Assembly (NCBI GenBank): GCA_023678885.1
Contig: CM042985.1
Location: 8,358,985 to 8,422,984, forward strand
DNA length: 64,000 nt
Origin: Pogostemon cablin
Lineage: Eukaryota; Streptophyta; Magnoliopsida; Lamiales; Lamiaceae
Direction of reading: 5' to 3'
The notes beneath the pieces were generated by a model. That model did no database searches, was not told the DNA's origin, and saw only the letters and a program-made list of their open reading frames with translations. Position numbers and translations under genes: made by a program. Positions 1-11,450 of this stretch are shown in pieces (the first letter of the stretch is position 1; every line of letters starts with the position of its first letter).

Positions 1-186
1 AATCCATATGCATAAACTAATTTTAAATAAAAATTTAGTAGTTTTTTTATTTATGATATATAATTTAGGTTATTAAAATAATTAAGTATATAATCTTTTT
101 AATATAATATGATATATAATTTAAGTTATTAAAATAATTAAGTATATAATCTTTTTAATATAATATTTTTTTATATTATAGATTAT

Positions 187-1823
187 ACATAGGGTTTATG
201 AGTTTAGGGTTTTAGGGTTTAGGGTTTAGGGTTTTAGGGTTTAGGGTTTAGTGAACCAATTTTTTAATTTACACCTTTGATTTTGATTACTAATCCATTT
301 TTAATCTCATCCATTTATCACATTATTGAATCTTATCAATTCATCACAATTATGAGATTAGATTTTCTTCATTATTAATAATTTTGAATTAATATTATTG
401 ATCCTAACATCTTAATAATTTTAAATGGGTATGTGTAATCAACGGGTAATGATAAACAGATTAGAGACAGGGAGAATCATAATATATATTTTTAATGAAA
501 CGGGTACTTAAATGTGTAGTTTATATTTAAATGGATACGAGTACGTAACAATTAATTCATTATTAAATTATTTTCTTCATTAATAATAATTTTGAATTAA
601 TATTATTCGTCATAACATCTTAATAATTTTAAATTAGTATGTATAATCAACGGGTAATGATAAACGAGTTTTGTATGAGTATGAGTATCATAATTTTTTT
701 AACAAAGTGGGTACGAATTTGACTAAATAAACATTAGGGTGATCACATGACAGATATTTTCGAATATCTGATTTACCAAAACCTTAAAAAGAACGAGTAC
801 GGGTAGTTATACATAGGATTTATGAGTTTAGGATTTTAGGGTTTAGGGTTTAGGGTTTTAGGGTTTAAGGGTTTAGTGTTTAGGGTTTTAGGGTTTAGGG
901 TTTTAAGGTTTTAGGGTTTAGGGTTTTAGGATTTAAGGTTATGAGATTAGATTAATTTGACATCTTATTTACAATTATAATTAAACAATTATCAACATCA
1001 TAATTATCAACGTCACTACTTAATATAATCCATATGTATAAATTAATTTTAAATAAAAATTTAGTAGTTTTTTTATTTATGATATATAAGTTAAGTTATT
1101 AAAATAATTAAGTATATAATCTTTTTAATAAAATATGATATATAATTTAAGTTATTAAAATAATTAAGTATATAATCTTTTTAATATAATGTTTTTTTAT
1201 ATTATAGATTATACATAGGGTTTATGAGTTTAGGGTTTTAGGGTTTAGGGTTTTAGGGTTTAAGGGTTTAGGGTTTATGGGTTTAGGGTTTAGGGTTTTA
1301 GGGTTTTAGGGTTTAGGGTTTAGTGAACCAATTTTTAATTTACACCTTTGATTTTGATTACTAATCCATTTTTAATCTCATCCATTCATCACATTATTGA
1401 ATCTTATCAATTCATCACAATTATGAGATTAGATTAATTTGACACCTTATATACAATTATAATTAAACAATTATCAACATCACAATTATCAACGTCACTA
1501 CTTAATATAATCCATATGCATAAACTAATTTTAAATCAAAATTTAGTAGTTTTTTTTATTTATGATATAATTTAAGTTATTAAAATAATTAAGTATATAA
1601 TCTTTTTAATATAATGTTTTTTTATATTATAGATTATACATAGGGTTTATGAGTTTAGAGTTTTAGGGTTTAAAGTTTTAGGGTTTAGGGTTTAGGGTTT
1701 TAGGGTTTAAGGGTTTAGGGTTTATGGGTTTAGGGTTTTAGGGTTTAAGGGTTTAGGGTTTATAGGTTTAGGGTTTTAGGGTTTAAGGGTTTAGGGTTTT
1801 AGGGTTTAAGGGTTTAGGGTTTA
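187..1823 (+). repeat. Four interstitial telomere-like tracts (TTTAGGG variants)
   Basis: Tracts at about 187-252, 808-936, 1213-1323 and 1635-1823 are built of TTTAGGG mixed with TTTTAGGG, TTTAAGGG and TTTATGGG. Each is preceded by ACATAGGGTTTATGAG or a variant, and three of the four (all but the second) are followed by AGTGAACCAATTTT. They are internal parts of the tandem block. They are not a chromosome end, because unique-looking DNA and genes follow. Confidence 0.85.
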
Positions 1824-2063
1824 GTGAACCAATTTTTAATTTACACCTTTGATTTTGATTACTAATCCATTTTTAATCTCATCCATTCATCACATTATTG
1901 AATCTTATCCATTCATCATAATTATGAGATTATATTAAATTGACACCTTATTTACAATTATAATTAAACAATTATCAACATCACAATTATCAACGTCACT
2001 ACTTAATATAATCCATATGCATAAACTAATTTTAAATCAAAATTTTGTAGTTTTTACCTTTAT

Positions 2064-2092
2064 CCCGTGCATCGCACGGGTTCAAAAGCTAG
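2064..2092 (+). other. Helitron-like 3' hairpin and CTAG end
   Basis: CCCGTGC (2064-2070), loop ATC, GCACGGG (2074-2080), then eight bases and CTAG (2089-2092) followed by T. A 7-bp GC-rich perfect stem 8 bases before CTRR, with T as the flanking base, fits the Helitron 3' end rule. Confidence 0.7.
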
Positions 2093-2093
2093 T

Positions 2094-3363
2094 AAATAAT
2101 AAGAGAATAATTTACCGCAAAATTATGCATATTTAATTTAAAGGGAGTGCATATGTTTTAATAATCTATGGACAAAAATATTTCCTTTGAGCGGGAAACA
2201 TAAATGCCCCAATATATATATATAATGGAGACATCAATAAAAATAAAAAATTTCGATTAATTCACACAGATTCTGAAAAATATAAATCAGTGAGGGGTGT
2301 GGTGAAGATGATGAAACAGAATTGAAAAATTAATGTTAAAATGTCAGAATTATTTAATCATAGTTTTTTAAATATATAAAGAATATGGGGGAAGGAAACA
2401 TGGACATTATGTATGTATTAAAAGAGAATTGAGATAATTAGTTTGTGAGATGTTGAGGAGAAATTGAGAGGAGATGAGATGAGATGATGTAAAGAGAATT
2501 TGACCAAAACTTTTGAGTAGGAAAAAAAGTTTGACCATATGTGCTTTTATAGATATATAGATAGATATAAATTAATGTAATTATACAAAACCAACAATTT
2601 TAAAATTCTATTAATATTTATATTTCATTATGTAATCATATGTTATAAACAATTACAAATACTTTCTTAATTACTAAACCTCATTTTCAAATACAATCCA
2701 AAATTTCCCAATGATTAACTCAAATTGAAACAAATCTCAATATGTTAGTTGATAAAAAAAATAAGCATACAAAAATAAAATCAAAATAAAAGATAAATAA
2801 AAAAATTATGTTTTTTTGCTGACCAACCGAATAAAATCAGATGGCGACAAAATCACATTGCTTCTCTTTTAGGGTTTCTAAATGAGAGTAGAAATGAAAT
2901 CGATGTAAAAATTGTGAGTGATGATTATTCTATGGATATATCAATGTAATTAATTGATTTTCTAATAAATTTATAAAATGAATATTTGACTAAATGTATT
3001 ATTGGAATGCATACTAAAATTAATGGTGAGAAATTGAGGAGAAATTGAAAAGAAATGAGAAATTGAAAAGAGATTTTGACCCAAAATTTTGAGCGGGAAA
3101 AAGAGGATTGATTTTATGTGCTTTTATATATATATATATATATATAAATGTATGTAAAGTTGTTGATACGTGTGAAAATATAGTAATTATATTATGATAT
3201 AAGTAAAAAGTATATATTACTATAATAAATCTTTTAATACTATTTTTAATAAAAATAAATTTTAGAATACTTATTTTATAAGACGGATAAAATGTGAAAA
3301 TGTGAAATATTTATCACAACAGAAGGAGTAACATAGAATGGATTGAATTAGTCTAAAGAAGTA
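2094..3363. other. AT-rich intergenic stretch, no gene seen
   Basis: Very AT-rich with short poly-A/T runs and a short TA repeat near 3127. It contains two related segments, about 2447-2560 and 3024-3146, sharing GAGGAGAAATTGA, TTTGACC, TTTTGAG and ATGTGCTTTTATA. They look like two copies of one dispersed repeat. No convincing coding sequence. Confidence 0.6.
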
Positions 3364-3638
3364 CCCCCTCCGTCCACGAGAGGGTATCATTTATTTTTAT
3401 ACAGGAAAATTAAGAAGTATTGTTATTTAATGTGTAGTGGGTAGGTAATGTGTAAGTTTTACTTTTTTATCCCTCCACCTTATTAATATGAGGAGGGACA
3501 AATGGGTAATTTAAAAATATATTTAGGGTTAGTAGAAGTATTATTAGTGGATCCCTCATTGTACATAAATGGAAACGAGACCCTTAGATAGGGCGCTGTA
3601 AATGGTAAAATGAAATCCTTGAAAATGGATTGAGGGAA
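3364..3638. mobile_element. Stowaway-like MITE (degenerate)
   Basis: The left end CCCCCTCCGTCCA follows TA (3362-3363). The right end TGGATTGAGGGAA is followed by TA (3639-3640). The ends are inverted and imperfect, and the body is about 275 bp with no coding capacity. TA target duplication and CTCCGTCC-type ends are the hallmarks of Stowaway (Tc1/mariner-derived) MITEs. Confidence 0.65.
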
Positions 3639-3939
3639 TACTAAAAGTAATACTATTGTCAAAAAATTTACATATTACACCTTCAAAGTATTACTAAGTA
3701 TTTAATGGATAGTAGATTGAAAGATATATTCCCTTTTGTCTTTTTTTTTTTTTTTTTGTCCTACTCAAAAAGTCTTTTTCCTTTTTTATACACGCATGAC
3801 CTACACACACTCATTAATACAATTAAAATATGGGCTCATACACCCACTAATACAACTGCTCACTATACATTAAATAATAATACTCCTTAATTTACGTGCA
3901 AAAAACGAAAGCACCCTTTTGCATGGGACAAATGGAGTA

Positions 3940-4219
3940 CTTCCTCCGTCCTAGAAAACTTTTCACGTTTACTGTTCCACGTTATTTAAGAAAAATTACA
4001 CTTTTTGACCAACTTTATTGACTTTGGAGGGTATTGTAGTATTTTTAGGTAATAAAAAAGTATAAAGTAATGATATGTGTGTGAAAAAGGTGTGGCAAAT
4101 TTGAAATTAAAGTAACTTTTGAGGTTGTTGGATAAAGTGTTGTTTCCTTTTTGGGGGTGAAAGGTTTTGTGGGACAAACAAATAAGGAAAGTGAGAAAAG
4201 TATTATGGGACGGAGGGAG
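3940..4219. mobile_element. Stowaway MITE
   Basis: The left end CTTCCTCCGTCCTA follows TA (3938-3939). The right end GGGACGGAGGGAG is followed by TA (4220-4221). It is 280 bp and non-coding. It resembles the copy at 39562-39842 in internal motifs: TTTTTGACCAA, TATTGACTTT, GTATTGTAGTATTTTTAG. Confidence 0.8.
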
Positions 4220-4898
4220 TAATATTTAATATAAAATATATACGTGTATTAATATTGGAGGTGAGTCTTATGGTAATATATTAGTTGTTTTAGGTATGTC
4301 TCATATATTAAAAAATAAATGAAAAATTGAAATGAGACACATAAAATAAAAATATGTTAAAATTAAAATGAGACGAAGAGAGTAATGTATTATTTAGTTT
4401 CCATTAAAAAAAAGCAAATATAAGTATTATTGGGGGACGTGGGATGACGAGGAGAATGGTGATTGTGTTTGACTTTTTTTTTAAAGAATGCGCAAATTTT
4501 TGTGGAATAACCAAAAATAGAAAGTGTATCATCTCTCCTGGCACGGAGGAAGTACTTATTACTCCACGTGAAAAAGAAAAAATAATGGAGGGGGAGGGAG
4601 GGAGTATATCGTGTGGATCCAATACCTGAAAATTAATATCATTAAACATTAAAATAAAATATTATACTTTAATATTAAATAGAGGATTATTACTAATAAT
4701 AAAACCAATAACGAGCTTATTAAATTTGATTATAAAAATTTGACAATAATCTCAATTTAATAGGGGTGTACTATAAATTAAAATTAGTAATTACAAGTGA
4801 TAGTGAAGTGTCAAGTTCTACTTGTGTTAGCAAATACAGTCCCCACCTCAACCAAATATTCCGTAATTACTCGCAGAGACGCTCGAAATCACAAGAGA
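4220..4898. other. AT-rich 5' flank of the GIL1-like gene
   Basis: AT-rich, with MITE-like purine runs (GGAGGGGGAGGGAGGGAGTA near 4587-4606) that suggest another eroded element end. The last 100-150 bases before 4899 presumably hold the promoter and 5' UTR, but no clear TATA box was singled out. Confidence 0.45.
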
Positions 4899-6824
4899 AT
4901 GGCCAATAAGGTCTCCAATTTCTCCGATCTGATCCAGCGCGTCACTGCCTCCTGCCTCCTCCATCCCCTCGCCGGCGTCTCCCGCCCCGAAGACTTCTCC
5001 GCCGCCGAGGAAGAAGACGACGTCTACGACAACGATGTGCCGGAGGAGGAGGAACAGGAGAAGTTCATGATCAATGCCGATTGGGATGCCGCTAAGAACG
5101 AAGACCACCCGCCCAGGGTAATGGAGCTGGAAATGATGATGAGCCAGGTGTTCGACGCCGTTTCGGTAATGAAGAGGGCGTACGTTAGCCTTCAGGAGGC
5201 GTACTGCCCTTGGGATCCGGATAAAATGCGCGTTGCTGATGTGGCCGTGGTGGCGGAGCTCCGGAGGTTGGGTCTTCTCAGGGAGAGATTCAGGCGCAGC
5301 ATTGTCGGCGGTGGTGGCAGGGTTGGGAGGTGGGGAATCGGGGCGGCGACGCTGCGGGAGGTGGTGGCGCCGTACGAGGCGGCGGTGGAGGGGCTGAAGA
5401 GGGACGTGAAGGCGAAGCAAGTGGAGATTGATAATTTGAGGGAGAAGCTTAAAACGGCGACGTCTTTCGATCGGATGAGTAGTGGCAAGTCAAAGGGGAA
5501 GTCGAAGAGGAGAGTCAGCTGCACCACTCAAGGTTAGTCAATCAAATGACGGATATAGCCTCCATATATTTAATTCTCATTCTGGAGTTTTTTTTTTCCC
5601 ACATTATTTTAAATTTCGACTAAAAAGCCAAAAGAACGAGTGTATAACTGAAATTCATAATTTATCACCATATTGAAATGGTTGTGTGAAATACAAAATC
5701 TTGAACTCTAAATCACCTTTAGAGAATTGATTTCTTGACTGGAAAAGAAGTACTCGATAAAGTGATGAAACAAAAGGTAGATTGAAATGTTTCAAATCTA
5801 TTTATTGATGAATGTTTCAAATCTAGGGGAAAAGAGAAAAAGACATAACATTAGTTACTTTTTTTAACCCCACATATCATGATATTTTGTGCATTACCTA
5901 TTTCCATTAAATAGAATAGAAATGATTGTTGTAAAGCTAATTTGATTGCATGTTAAATAAATGCATTTAAGAATGTTGAAAATGTATCAAATCCTGAATC
6001 AACATACAAAATCTGTGGCAGTTGCAGTAGCTCCAGCAGTGGAGCTATTTGAATCTACAATGAGCTTAGTGAGAGAAGCATCCAAAGCCTTCACATCCCT
6101 ACTCCTCTCTCTCATGCGCTCCGCACGTTGGGATATTGCGGCCGCCGTTCGTTCCATTGAAGCCGCTTCTTCCACGACAGCCACCATGAACAACCCCACC
6201 TCCACCACCACCTTCACGGACTCCATTGTTGGGGCCAACCACGCAAAGTACGCGTTGGAATCTTATGTGAATCGCAAGATCTTCCAAGGGTTCGACCATG
6301 AGACGTTTTACATGGATGGAAGTCTCTTCTCTATCCTCCACCCGGATCAGCACCGTAGAGAGTGCTTCACTCAATACCGAGACATGAAGGCAATGGACCC
6401 CGTTGAGCTCCTCAGCATATTGCCCACTTGTAGCTTTGGCAACTTCTGTTTCAAGAAGTACCTCTCCATTGTCCACCCGAAAATGGAGGAGTCGTTGTTT
6501 GGGGACTTGGAGCAGAGGCGGCAGGTGCTGGACGGCCACCACCCGAGAAGTCAGTTCTATGGGGAGTTCTTGGGGTTGGCCAAGGCAGTTTGGTTGCTGC
6601 ATCTACTTGCATTCTCCTTGGACCCTCCTCCAAGCCATTTTGAGGCAAGCAGAGGAGCCGAGTTTCATTCCCAGTTTATGGAGAGTGTGGTGAGGATTTC
6701 CGGTAGCAACGGAGGACCCAAGGTGGGCGCGTCAATGGCCGTGGGATTCCCAGTGAGCCCCGGATTTAAGCTTGGCAACGGGTCGATTATCAAGGCCGGG
6801 GTGTATCTTGTTCCTAAGAATTGA
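4899..6824 (+). CDS. GIL1-like DUF641-family protein (two exons)
   Basis: A plant-specific protein of the DUF641 family, which includes GRAVITROPIC IN THE LIGHT 1, a regulator of light-dependent growth orientation. Exon 1 is 4899-5532 (donor AAG|GTTAGT). Exon 2 begins between 6022 and 6040 and ends at the TGA at 6822-6824. Joined from 6022 it gives about 478 residues. I chose the ATG at 4899 (protein starts MANKVSNFSDLIQRV) over an upstream in-frame ATG at 4797, because the family starts with this conserved Ser/Phe/Leu segment. DUF641 covers roughly residues 65-195: MELEMMMSQVFDAVSVMKRA, then AYCPWDPDKMR, then a heptad-like coil. The C-terminal half has the family motifs YVNRKIFQGFD, LLSILPTCSFGNFCFKKYL and a terminal GVYLVPKN. 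Exon 1 is far more GC-rich than the flanks. Family membership is solid; the exact orthologue is uncertain. Confidence 0.85.
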
Positions 6825-7401
6825 TGAGAATGCAGTTTGTATTTTGCAAGGATTTTCATGTTGTGCCTGTTGTAGAACAATTAGTTTCTCCTTATGTATT
6901 ACATATATGAATTATGATGATGGTTGAAGAGGTGTGTGTATCCTGCCTGTTTCTTTTCTGCAATCTTAGTCTCTAATAAGAAACTTGCAAAAAAATTCTG
7001 ACCTCTCCAAAAAAGTAGGGCTGATAGGATAAGATCTGCTCTTACGAAGTTAAGGCATCGACAGGTATCATATAAATATGAAGTTATGAATAAATGGCAT
7101 TACACTTGCATGATTTGATACAACACTTAATGTTACACTATCAATACAAATAATTGTTTAGGTCTGAAGAATTAATTCATCCAGCTTTCCCAAGCGACAA
7201 AATCGATGGACGTGGGAATAGCATGCATGATATGATCATCGTATTTGAAGTAGGGAGAACGAACATCTTCTGTTTGCATATAAGTTGATATTCACAACTA
7301 AAAGAGGATTTACTGTTGCCGGTTCAAGATGAACCTGGAGCACAAGCTTATTGTCTGGTTGCCAGTCGAACGCAAATACAAGGGTAAAATGATGGTATAT
7401 G

Positions 7402-10400
7402 CTAATCTATCAATAGAATAAACTTTTTTACCTGCAAATTATATCATATTTAAAGGGTAAGAATGAGTTTGATGACAATATTCTGTGTTTCTAATGGTGT
7501 GACTTGATATTGAAAGTTTCATATAACTTACGAGGGTTGAATGAACTTACTTGTTCGAAAGTCAAAAACATAATAACATTCCATGATCCTAGGCGGCCGA
7601 AATTTGGGATAAACCCCTTGTACAGGGCAAAAAATCCCTGCTCGAAGGGATGTCCACCGTCATTATCAGCATAATGATCGATAGTTTTTTAAAAGAAATT
7701 CAGAGATAATTCACAAAAATGCAGAAAACTGGGTAAAAATTATTTTTATTTGATAATTTAATATCTGTGAGAAACCAAAATTGCATGCTGTTGGTTTTAA
7801 ATGAATATCTCATGCAAAAAGTACTACTGCTCACATGATGAACTTCAGTTCCTATTTCAACATTCAATATGCAGAAGAAACCGAGGTGATTCAAATGAGA
7901 AGTGAACCAAAAGGCAACATCTATCATGTGAGTATATAAAAGTTAATAGATCCTTTAATAAATTGATAATTGCAAAGCAATGGAGGACTAGCAATTCGAT
8001 CAGTAACATTAAAGACAAATGAAACAGAAGGGATCGGATACCTCATTTTTTAATGTTTTGTAGAAGCAATCTAGAGCGCCTTTGTAGACTGAGTCTCCCA
8101 TCATTCTAGATTTAACCTGGAATTGAACAAGCAAAAATTTACATGAGAATTGCCAGCTAATAATGTCACTTATTTCATGTGCTATCATCCAGTTGAAGAC
8201 TCAAAAAATAAATGATCACGTGAAGTAAGATGCTGTGGTGGCTGTTTAGGATGTTTAAAAACAAAACTTGTCATTAAATATTTAGGTGCTTACTAAATGT
8301 GTCCAAAATTAGCTAACAGGCAACATACCAGGAATACAATTTTACCATTTAGATCGCTGTTGAATGTCTGTTTGGAAACAATATGAAACTAATGTGTTGA
8401 TGATGAGAAACAACTTTTTCGTGCTGGGTTTCATTAATAATTCCAATTCCAGCAGTATTTTGGTCAATCTCACAGCATATAGATGCATAAGACTATAATT
8501 GCATTGTGCAAAAAAAAAAAAGAAGAAAAAAAAACTATAATTGCCAACAATCACATTTAGCAGTTACTGACAGCTTTTTCACCAAGAGGTGGGTTTTCAT
8601 TAGAAATTCCAATTCCAGCAGTGTTTTTGCCACGCCCACAGAAAAAATGAACTAGTCTGGAATTGCCTATATTCATGATTTCAAATGAATGCATCTAGAA
8701 TTTCCTACAATTATGGTTTCTTAAATTGACTGCTGAGTGCTTTAATAAGAGAATTTTCAAAAGATTACTTTTAATCTGTCACTTATAAAGTACCACAAAC
8801 ACAAACAAGTTGTCATATGGCAATAATAAGGCACACAGCTATCAATTTTACGACCAACATTCAATCCATCACACGGCTAAAGAAATAACTGAATGGAAAT
8901 AGATTACCACATCAACAGGAGAGCCAATACAGACAGCAAAGAATCCTGCACCTAAACCAGCTAAAATTTGCGTCAGAACATTGTCCGTGAATCCTGGAAT
9001 CTTCAATATTGTCTGCATATAAGATAATTATTGGAGACCATACAACTTGCCAGAATATTATATATCACAAGATACAGTGAAGAGAGAGAGAGAGTATTGA
9101 CCTCTTTGACATGATCGTAACTAGCTAATTCTGCAGCATTGATAATTGCATTTCTTGCAATGTTTGCTCCAAGCCCGGTCCACAAAGCTGCCACTCCTTC
9201 CTGTTAACTTCTGGCAATCAATGAGTGGGTGTGCATATTGGCACTATTACTAATTACTGTAACAAGAGTCACCTGTTTGGCTATGGCATAATATGCATGC
9301 AAAGCACCGGCGTAACGCCTCACTGCTCCAACTGGCATTTTGCCCTCAGCTTGAAGCCGAACCTTCACAAGGTCGGTAGGATTAGCCACGGCAATTGCTA
9401 TAGCACCTTTGGATTTGGAGAACAGAGTTTTTATCAAAAGTTCAGGTACATGTTATCCTCGACCTAGAGAAATAGGACATTACAGGAGGAAAAAGAATTG
9501 GTGGCTTACTCACCAGTAAGCAGAGCAGCTAGTATTTTACTGAACAAGGGCACATCTCCAGAATAATTACTTCCAACAAAGTATGCTTTGACCTGTCCAA
9601 TCCATGAGTAGGATGAATTTTTTATCAGCTTCAAGATTATACCTCAAGCAAAGCCAGACAAAGCATTAAAAGGCAGCCGATGATACATACAGGCCCGTAT
9701 AACCCAATTCTTAAACCTCCATACAGACATTGGCGATGCAAACCTGGTATGATTCCTTTCCAAAGTGCAAATAGACCTTCTTCTTTTGCTATGGTAACAA
9801 CTGTTCCCAACAAGCCCTTGTATTTTGGTTCAGCCTCTGAGTCCCTTAAGGGAACTCTCTTTTGTAGCTGAAGCCTTACTTTGGCAGTATCCAAGGGAAT
9901 GGTACAGAACTGCACATCACCACCTGAAGGGTTAAATCTCACTCTGGAAATTCAAATATTGGCATCACAGCAAAGATTAATTTGATTGAGACTATGAGCA
10001 AAAGATTCGAAAGTTCAAAAGAAATGGTCTCTATAACTTTTTGTTAATTTTCGAAGAGATTCAAGTATTTGAAAATATGTTGTCCAGCACATTGTATTCA
10101 CCTTGGACTATTAGAGATCAGCTACTTAGCAACTCAAATTTAGTTCAATAAAGCCAGTCAGTGACAAAGACATATACCAGTCACCAATCAAAGTTCACAA
10201 AATCAAATTCATCAAATTTTAAATTTACTGTGGAAGCCATCATTTTTAGTAATGTAGCAGAGATACCACCTATGGATATGTGATTAAAGAAAGCCGTATT
10301 CAGAGCTACAATAGATAAGACACCTTCCATGAAGCAACACTAAACTTTTAATATGTTATATATATGGTCCATTTACGATGAACAAAATAGCATAAAGTTC

Positions 10401-11041
10401 ACATATTTTTCAGAGACACTCTATGAATTACCAACTCTTCATATTACAGCATAAATTGCATTTCATCAAATAATCAATTATTAGAGTTCATATAATACAG
10501 TACACAGGTCATAAAGTCATAGATTAAACACATTACAAATATATAAATTAGTGCAATTGTAGAAGTCCTCATCGAATTTCTAAAATTCACAAATATAATC
10601 TAACAGTGTCCTAACCAGTAACCAGAATTTCCTGATTGCTGCCCTTGACTAGTTTAGGAGAACGCAATAACTCAAGATAACATCGACATGACATCAAACA
10701 ACAATAAACAAGAAATGCTAAAATTATAAAAATTAAACGGACTCACAATAAAAAAAAATCAATGAAAAGAATATAAACACACCATACTGGATACGTTGCA
10801 GAAATTATTTAATCAAACTCACTAAATAGTAAATCTAAAAGAAATAAAAATTGGTTGCAATGTTGTAAGCATTATGCAAGTGCAGATAGCGAAGTGAAAA
10901 CTAATGATGAAAATTGCGCTAGTGATCGCAGTTGGGCAGAATTTAAAGGCAAGAAGAAAATTACTATACCTCAGCAAAACAAGCAGCGAAAGCGCTACAG
11001 GCGAATATTCCAGCGAAAGAGATCGCCGACGGATCCGCCAT
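7402..11041 (-). CDS. UCP1: Mitochondrial uncoupling protein (plant UCP/PUMP), nine exons
   Basis: An inner-membrane mitochondrial carrier family protein. Plant UCPs dissipate the proton gradient and exchange small dicarboxylates or amino acids. Exons in minus order: 11041-10970, 9909-9691, 9592-9514, 9406-9273, 9200-9102, 9012-8908, 8116-8042, 7637-7551, 7431-7402. Each junction has GT/AG and matching phase. The product is 299 residues, the usual length. It starts MADPSAISFAGIFACSAFAA. The three carrier signatures are PLDTAKVRLQ (from residue 29), PTDLVKVRLQ (from 133) and PVDVVKSRMM (from 233), one per repeat. FGRLGSWNVIMF near the C terminus is typical of UCPs. The last exon encodes only nine residues (VKKFILLID). 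Intron 1 is about 1.06 kb. The gene converges on the GIL1-like gene, with about 580 bp between stops. Confident family and structure; UCP1 rather than a paralogue is likely, not proven. Confidence 0.95.
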
Positions 11042-11402
11042 TGGTGGCTGGTGGTGGTGGCGATCAACAGATGTTTCGGTAGTTTCTCCAGTTTCAATAG
11101 CAAATAGGCTTCAATCGAGTAAATGATACGGGATGGTGGCCGGTGGGGAGGTACTGAAGGAGAACCTTTTTGTCGTTTTCGGTAGTTCTACAACTTTTGT
11201 AATAATTCCACTTCACCCCCTATACTCTTCAGTGATTCCACTGAGAAGCACTATAATTACGAAAATTGCGAGCTAAGATTCCTAAGAAGTACTATTTAAA
11301 TTATTATTATTGTATCGTGTGGTTAGTAGAAAAATTATTAGGGTATGTCTTATGTGAGATCGTTTCACGGATCTAGCATATTATAATCTATATCTATATC
11401 TA

Positions 11403-11449
<47 letters not shown>

Positions 11450-11450
11450 C
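11042..11450. other. 5' flank of UCP and AT microsatellite next to the LTR composite
   Basis: The UCP leader and promoter (minus strand) lie in the first part. At about 11340-11380 there is a fragment (GGGTATGTCTTATGTGAGATCG) related to the GAGACGGTCTCA-type MITE ends seen at 31383, 32300 and 42651. An (AT)n run fills about 11402-11447 and touches the left edge of the LTR composite. Confidence 0.5.
11402..11447. repeat. (AT)n microsatellite
   Basis: About 20 uninterrupted AT dinucleotides, followed by AAC and then the first LTR. The final ATAAC (11446-11450) is the left target-site copy of the composite. Confidence 0.9.

Larger units (their letters stand above)
1..2092 (+). mobile_element. 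Tandem-block repeat ending in a Helitron-type 3' terminus
   Basis: The block opening AATCCATATGCATAAACTAA recurs, slightly varied, at about 1, 1027, 1509 and 2009. Each block has an AT-rich lead, a telomere-like tract, then a segment starting GTGAACCAATTTT and a run with ATTATCAACATCAC. The last block stops early and runs into a GC-rich hairpin followed by CTAG|T, the classic end of a plant Helitron. The 5' end (expected TC after an A) is not visible and probably lies upstream of the window. No Rep/helicase coding sequence is seen, so this would be a non-autonomous element. The Helitron assignment rests on the terminus only. Confidence 0.55.

Noticed and set aside
1..1823. A true chromosome end or subtelomere
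   Set aside because: The tracts are degenerate, interrupted and part of a repeated block, with genes on one side and no terminal array.
6403..6693. Second plus-strand open frame inside exon 2 of the GIL1-like gene
   Set aside because: It is out of frame with the conserved family motifs and is a composition effect of GC-rich coding DNA.
7172..7395. Minus-strand protein-like reading (ending SIDFVAWESWMN) downstream of UCP, considered as the last UCP exon
   Set aside because: A proper acceptor and short in-frame exon (VKKFILLID, 7431-7402) completes UCP at normal length. The other readings are in the wrong phase and match no family I recognise.
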